From: Candidatus Krumholzibacteriia bacterium | Lineage (GTDB): Bacteria; Krumholzibacteriota; Krumholzibacteriia; LZORAL124-64-63 | Direction of reading: 5' to 3' | Assembly: GCA_030632925.1 (NCBI GenBank) | Contig: DAOVTU010000206.1 | Location: 1 to 6,166, forward strand | Length of the DNA stretch: 6,166 bases | Shown: piece after piece, positions 1 through 3,437 of the stretch | Numbering within the stretch: position 1 is the stretch's first letter | Layout of the letters: each line of letters opens with the position of its first letter | Made by a program: the position numbers and the translations under genes | The notes under the pieces: generated by a model | What the model saw: the letters and a program-made list of their open reading frames with translations, nothing else | Database searches by the model: none | Told to the model about the DNA's origin: nothing

Positions 1-1019
1 CATTTGTCGCCAAAGCGACGCGCCACGACGGCCGGCGAAAACACGGCCTTCTTCTGCAGATAGTCCAGCTCACCAGGCTGCAACCCACCAGCGGCATAAA
101 AACAGTTTCCGGCGACATCTTCCAGCATGTCGCCGGGCCAAACCGTGGCCTGGCGGCGCCAAACGAGAGACAGCCGGCGGTTTTCCGGAGCCATGACCTC
201 CCAGGGGTCGGCAAAATCCGGTTTCGTCACGGGTTCATCGGCCACAAAGCCGTCGTAAACACCAGTCAGCATGTTCCAGGCCCGCCACTGGGCCGGATGC
301 CGGGTGATCACTCCGAAGCCCCAACCGAACAGGTCGGCCGTGGCCGACACCGCCGTCGTGCCCCGCGCCCAGCGCCAGGAGGGCCCCCGTTCCCAGCCAA
401 AACCGCCTTTTTCGTCCCACACGGTCAGCAGCGAATGTACCGGGCAGCGCAGACTAAGGGCCAGGCGTGCCAAGCCCGTGCGCACCCGGATGTCTCGCCC
501 AGGCAGCTTGTGCACCACGCCGTCACGCAGCGTGCCTTCACAACCGTCCAGGCCGTCGTTGCCGTCCAGGAAGGCAAACACCGGCTGTTTGCGCCGCAGC
601 GCCCGCAGCAGACGCAGGGCAAAGCCCTTGCCCTCGATAGGCACCCACACGACTCGTCCGGGCAATTCCAGAACCCTCTGCAAGGTTTCGTACACCGGCA
701 GGATCTCGGCCAGGCTCGAGCGATTGACCAGCACGTGCACGTCGTGACCGGCGACCAGCCACGGCACCGGCGCCAACGAATACGGCCCCAGATGCAGGGA
801 AATCGTCAGGCCGGTCGCGAGGTCCGGGTGGTCCTCGAGCACCCCACGCGCCTGGGGAGCAAAGCGTTGGTAAGCCGCCTTGGGGTCGGCAAAGAGAGCC
901 TGCTGCCGGGCGTCGTGCGCCTCGCCGGTCCGCAATAGGCTGGCCAGTTCCTCTTCACCCCAACGGGGAAACAAGGTCTTCAGATTCCACAGGTCCCAAC
1001 GGCGCTGGATATCGGTCAT
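1..1019 (-). CDS. LpxL/HtrB-like acyltransferase superfamily protein, 3' end outside window
   Basis: I translated this frame by hand from the ATG at 1019; it stays open to the window edge, giving 339 residues with the C-terminus missing. The start is supported by AGGAG six bases upstream. The body resembles the lipid A acyltransferase (LpxL/HtrB) fold: SLHLGPYS at residues 74-81 aligns with the family's His-box (His76), an IEGKG stretch lies at 128-132, FLDGNDG at 150-156 corresponds to the family's D-rich segment, KLPGR at 171-175 with TGLARLAL at 181-188 matches the 'FGR...G.A.LA' block, and HPAQWRAWN at 241-249 matches the late PEQWxW motif. Family members move an acyl chain, usually from acyl-ACP, to a lipid acceptor. 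Three things are odd: residue 81 is Ser where HX4D/E has an acid, the N-terminus has no hydrophobic anchor, and about 90 residues follow the PxQW motif. The true acceptor is unknown. Superfamily call fairly firm; function inferred. Confidence 0.75.
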   Translation of the reverse strand, partial: MTDIQRRWDLWNLKTLFPRWGEEELASLLRTGEAHDARQQALFADPKAAYQRFAPQARGVLEDHPDLATGLTISLHLGPYSLAPVPWLVAGHDVHVLVNRSSLAEILPVYETLQRVLELPGRVVWVPIEGKGFALRLLRALRRKQPVFAFLDGNDGLDGCEGTLRDGVVHKLPGRDIRVRTGLARLALSLRCPVHSLLTVWDEKGGFGWERGPSWRWARGTTAVSATADLFGWGFGVITRHPAQWRAWNMLTGVYDGFVADEPVTKPDFADPWEVMAPENRRLSLVWRRQATVWPGDMLEDVAGNCFYAAGGLQPGELDYLQKKAVFSPAVVARRFGDK

Positions 1020-1025
1020 GAATTT

Positions 1026-1030
1026 CTCCT
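1026..1030 (-). promoter_or_regulatory. Ribosome binding site of the acyltransferase-like gene
   Basis: The minus strand reads AGGAG here, six bases before the ATG at 1019. It fixes the start of the acyltransferase-like gene and shows that the gene can be translated independently of the peptide gene upstream. Confidence 0.8.
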
Positions 1031-1043
1031 GAGCGGTGTTGGC

Positions 1044-1065
1044 GGGGACGGCAACCGCCGCCCCC
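1044..1065 (-). other. GC-rich hairpin between the peptide and acyltransferase genes
   Basis: Two nested stems can form: 1049-1052 pairs with 1057-1060 around the loop 1053-1056, then one mismatch (1048/1061), then 1044-1047 pairs with 1062-1065. That gives eight GC pairs in 22 bases. It sits in the 53-base gap after the peptide stop and before the acyltransferase ribosome binding site. No T-run follows on either strand, so a classical intrinsic terminator is unlikely. A role in mRNA stability or partial attenuation between the two genes is an inference. Confidence 0.5.
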
Positions 1066-1072
1066 ACCCCGG

Positions 1073-1291
1073 CTATCCGATGTCCGTCGGTTTGATCGGC
1101 AGGTCCTGGAAGTTGATGGTGCAGATGTAGGACTTCGGCGTGCCGTCCTCCACATCGAGCCCCATGGTGCCCGGGTCGGTGATGATCGGACTGACCTCGA
1201 TGCGTTCGTGGATCTGGCGGATGCCGAGCTTTTCGAGTTGGAGATCGCGTGTGTGGTCGTGCTTCCCGGTGGTGCCTTGTTGGTCTTTCAT
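1073..1291 (-). CDS. Small hydrophilic peptide, 72 aa, unrecognised; possible precursor or partner of the acyltransferase
   Basis: I do not recognise this protein. The ATG at 1291 is preceded by AGGGAGG with five bases of spacing, so it is preferred over the upstream in-frame TTG at 1342. The product has a charged N-terminal half (KHDHTRD at 10-16, a likely helix around 16-31), a middle with ITDPGTMGLDVEDG at 37-50, and a C-terminus ending TPKSYICTINFQDLPIKPTDIG (51-72) with the only cysteine at 57. There is no signal peptide, membrane segment, double-glycine leader motif, zinc-binding cysteine pair or ACP-type serine motif. The gene stops 53 bases before the acyltransferase-like gene on the same strand, with a hairpin in the gap, so the two are probably cotranscribed. 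A leader-plus-core precursor is one reading; an accessory or regulatory small protein is another. The strong RBS makes a real gene likely. Confidence 0.7.
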   Translation of the reverse strand: MKDQQGTTGKHDHTRDLQLEKLGIRQIHERIEVSPIITDPGTMGLDVEDGTPKSYICTINFQDLPIKPTDIG

Positions 1292-1296
1292 GGTGG

Positions 1297-1303
1297 CCTC
1301 CCT
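1297..1303 (-). promoter_or_regulatory. Ribosome binding site of the small peptide gene
   Basis: The minus strand reads AGGGAGG, five bases before the ATG at 1291. This near-ideal Shine-Dalgarno match decides the start of the peptide gene and is consistent with high translation. Confidence 0.8.
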
Positions 1304-1353
1304 GCGCTTGATGTTTGCGGCGTGGCGGGAAAGCCTCTGCAAAAGACAGACCG

Positions 1354-1370
1354 CTGGTCAATGTGACCAG
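1354..1370. promoter_or_regulatory. Perfect 17-bp palindrome, candidate operator upstream of the peptide gene
   Basis: CTGGTCA at 1354-1360 and TGACCAG at 1364-1370 are exact inverted copies around ATG. The site lies 62 bases upstream of the peptide start, in the leader or promoter region of the peptide-acyltransferase pair. Perfect 7-base half-sites with odd spacing are typical of a dimeric repressor or activator site. The TGGT...ACCA outer bases recall GntR/FadR-type sites, but the spacing is wider than TGGT-N3-ACCA, so I do not assign a regulator. A 3-base loop would also allow a small hairpin in RNA, without a following T-run. Confidence 0.5.
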
Positions 1371-1458
1371 AACACCAATTGCACGGAGATTTACACGGGG
1401 AATATGATACTGAAATAGACGCTTGGCTCATTGTCCGTCACCAGGGAGCGACAGCATC

Positions 1459-1479
1459 GTGCCAAATATGAGTGCCAAA
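1459..1479. repeat. 8-bp direct repeat just downstream of the second kinase
   Basis: GTGCCAAA occurs at 1459-1466 and again at 1472-1479, a 13-base period with TATGA between; on the minus strand this is TTTGGCAC twice. The repeat starts five bases after the stop of the second kinase and is far (about 170 bases) from the peptide start. It may be a tandem protein-binding site or chance. It resembles the -24 half of a sigma-54 promoter, but no GC falls at the required -12 spacing. Confidence 0.5.
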
Positions 1480-1484
1480 CTTTC

Positions 1485-3437
1485 TCAGGTGATCGCCACC
1501 GGTTTCTTCATTTTCACCCATTTGGCAATGGACTGGACCAGCAGGTCCCCAACCACCGGCTTGGTGAGATAGTCATCCATCCCCGCAGCCAGGCACTTCT
1601 CGCGGTCCCCCTCCAGGGCGTGGGCCGTCAAAGCCACGATGGGCATCTGTTCAAAGTCACCACCCAATTGCCGGATACGCCGGGTCGCTTCGTAGCCGTC
1701 CAGAACCGGCATCTGGCAATCCATAAAGACAATATCGTAGGATTGCTTCTGAACCATGTCCAGGGCCTGCAGACCATTGTCTCCGACATCGACGGAAACG
1801 CCCAGCCGTTCGAGAACCTTCGTGGCAAACAACTGGTTGATCGGATTGTCTTCGACCAGAAGGATTCTCATGCCCGCTGCGTCCGCAGGAATCAGGACAT
1901 TCTGCGGGGATCCGGACGGTTTGTTGATGACGCTGGCCTTGCTTAACCCGAGTGGCAGTACGAACCAGATTTCCGTGCCCACATCTTCTTCGCTCTGCAA
2001 GCCTACCTCTCCGTCCATCAATTCGATCAGTTCCCTGCTGATCGCCAAGCCCAGGCCCGTTCCCAGATGTTGCCTGGTCAGGGAGCCATCAACCTGGGTA
2101 AATTGCTCGAATATCATGTCTTGCTTTTCGACCGGAATGCCGATGCCCGTATCCCGTACGGCGAAGCGCACGTGGCAACGGTCATTTTCCCTATGGACGC
2201 AGTCGATGCTGATGGTGATGCCGCCCTGTTCGGTGAACTTGACGGCGTTGCCCACCAGATTCAACAGAACCTGCCTGATGCGCCCATCATCTCCAATGAG
2301 GATGTCCGGCAGATCAGTCTGCACATCGACCTTGAGAGACAATTTCTTACTCTGCACCAACGCCTCAACCAGCTTGGTGGTTGCCCAAACGGATTGGCGC
2401 AACTTGAATGGATCAAGTTGAATGCGAACCTTGCCCGCCTCGATTTTCGCGAAGTCCAGAACATCGTTCAGCACCGTCTGCAGATGCAGCGCCGAAACCC
2501 CGATGTTGTCGGTCCACACGGACTGTTCTTCATCCAGTTCCGTGTTGCTGAGCAATTCGGCCATGCCCATGACACCATTGATGGGCGTGCGCAACTCATG
2601 GCTCATGTTGGCCAGGAACTGGGTCTTCATGGCCGCCGCCTCCCGGATGCGGTCTTCGGCCTTTTTGCGTTCTGTCACATCCTGCAAGGTCCCGCTGATT
2701 CCCATGCGATGTCCCCTGTCGCGCAGGACCTGTTCGCCGTGGACATGAACCGTCAGAAAGCGGTCACCGCCCAGATTCAGGCGAATATCCATATCCATCG
2801 GCTTGTTGTTGCGACGCAGGTCCGCGTACGCCATGAGCAGATCCCGGCGATCCTTCGGATATATCACATCGTAGGCAACCTTGAGATCGAAGGCCGAGAT
2901 GCCATGCTGCAAACCCAGCAGCGCTATCGATTCGTCCGACAGCGCCAGTTTCCCTTTGTCCAAGTTCAATTCCCAGGAACCCACACCGGCAGCCCGCTGG
3001 GCCCAGGCCAGTTTTTCCCGGCTTTCCTGAACCTGAAGAAAGGACTGCTGAATACGTACGATGTACTTCACGCGCATCTGAAACATCGGCCAGTCCAGGG
3101 GCTTGGAAATGAACTCGATGGCTCCCACATCATAGGCTTTCTGCACCGAGGCCAGATCTTCCATACCTGTGACCAGCATCACGGCAGCGTTTTCGCCACC
3201 AGGAGAGCTCTTCATGGCTTCACATGCGGCATAACCGTCCATCACCGGCATGTGGATATCCATTACGACCAGCATCGGGTTGTGCTCCTTGAACACTTCC
3301 AAAGCTTCGGCGCCGTTGGCGGCTTCGTGGATATTCAGCCCCAGTTCCTCCAGGGCGGCTTTCATCAATTCCCGTTGCAGATCGTCATCGTCGACGACCA
3401 GGATTTCATCCTGAGCTTGATATCTAGGTTGTAACAT
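1485..3437 (-). CDS. Soluble hybrid histidine kinase, REC-PAS-HisKA-HATPase-REC, 650 aa
   Basis: The protein is a cytoplasmic hybrid sensor kinase without membrane segments. An N-terminal receiver spans about 10-128 (acidic DDDD 16-19, phospho-acceptor Asp60, Thr90, Lys112). A PAS-like domain follows (about 145-258, ending in the usual SGTLQDVTERK junction), then HisKA with SHELRTP and phospho-His280, and the ATPase domain with N-box Asn393/Asn397, DTGIGI 429-434 and GTGLGL 459-464. A C-terminal receiver spans about 524-640 (Glu529/Asp530, Asp573, Thr604, Lys626). No Hpt or DNA-binding domain is present. The ATG at 3437 lies 14 bases inside the upstream kinase gene, and the receiver fold begins right after it; the longer in-frame reading to 3599 would add 54 residues with no domain character and a deep overlap, so I reject it. 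The N-terminal receiver probably takes phosphate from another protein to control this kinase, most simply from the upstream Hpt-bearing kinase. Confidence 0.93.
   Translation of the reverse strand: MLQPRYQAQDEILVVDDDDLQRELMKAALEELGLNIHEAANGAEALEVFKEHNPMLVVMDIHMPVMDGYAACEAMKSSPGGENAAVMLVTGMEDLASVQKAYDVGAIEFISKPLDWPMFQMRVKYIVRIQQSFLQVQESREKLAWAQRAAGVGSWELNLDKGKLALSDESIALLGLQHGISAFDLKVAYDVIYPKDRRDLLMAYADLRRNNKPMDMDIRLNLGGDRFLTVHVHGEQVLRDRGHRMGISGTLQDVTERKKAEDRIREAAAMKTQFLANMSHELRTPINGVMGMAELLSNTELDEEQSVWTDNIGVSALHLQTVLNDVLDFAKIEAGKVRIQLDPFKLRQSVWATTKLVEALVQSKKLSLKVDVQTDLPDILIGDDGRIRQVLLNLVGNAVKFTEQGGITISIDCVHRENDRCHVRFAVRDTGIGIPVEKQDMIFEQFTQVDGSLTRQHLGTGLGLAISRELIELMDGEVGLQSEEDVGTEIWFVLPLGLSKASVINKPSGSPQNVLIPADAAGMRILLVEDNPINQLFATKVLERLGVSVDVGDNGLQALDMVQKQSYDIVFMDCQMPVLDGYEATRRIRQLGGDFEQMPIVALTAHALEGDREKCLAAGMDDYLTKPVVGDLLVQSIAKWVKMKKPVAIT

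Noticed and set aside
297..938. A 213-codon open frame on the plus strand near the left end
   Set aside because: It lies opposite the acyltransferase-like frame, which has recognisable family motifs and a good RBS; the plus-strand product is low-complexity in Arg, Gln and Pro and matches nothing.
1292..1342. Upstream start for the small peptide at 1342
   Set aside because: It would use TTG without a clear RBS, while the ATG at 1291 has AGGGAGG at ideal spacing.
1371..1440. Sigma-70 promoter with TATCAT or CATATT as the -10 element on the minus strand
   Set aside because: No acceptable -35 hexamer lies 16-18 bases upstream; AATGAG or GAGCCA would have to serve.
1455..1480. Sigma-54 promoter on the minus strand built on TTTGGCAC
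   Set aside because: The -24-like TGGCAC is present, but the next GC lies 12 rather than 10 bases after GG, so the -12 element is missing at the required spacing for both copies.
2067..3434. A 455-codon open frame on the plus strand opposite the second kinase
   Set aside because: It is antisense to a gene with complete, correctly ordered kinase motifs, its translation shows no domain character, and long antisense frames are common in GC-rich coding DNA.
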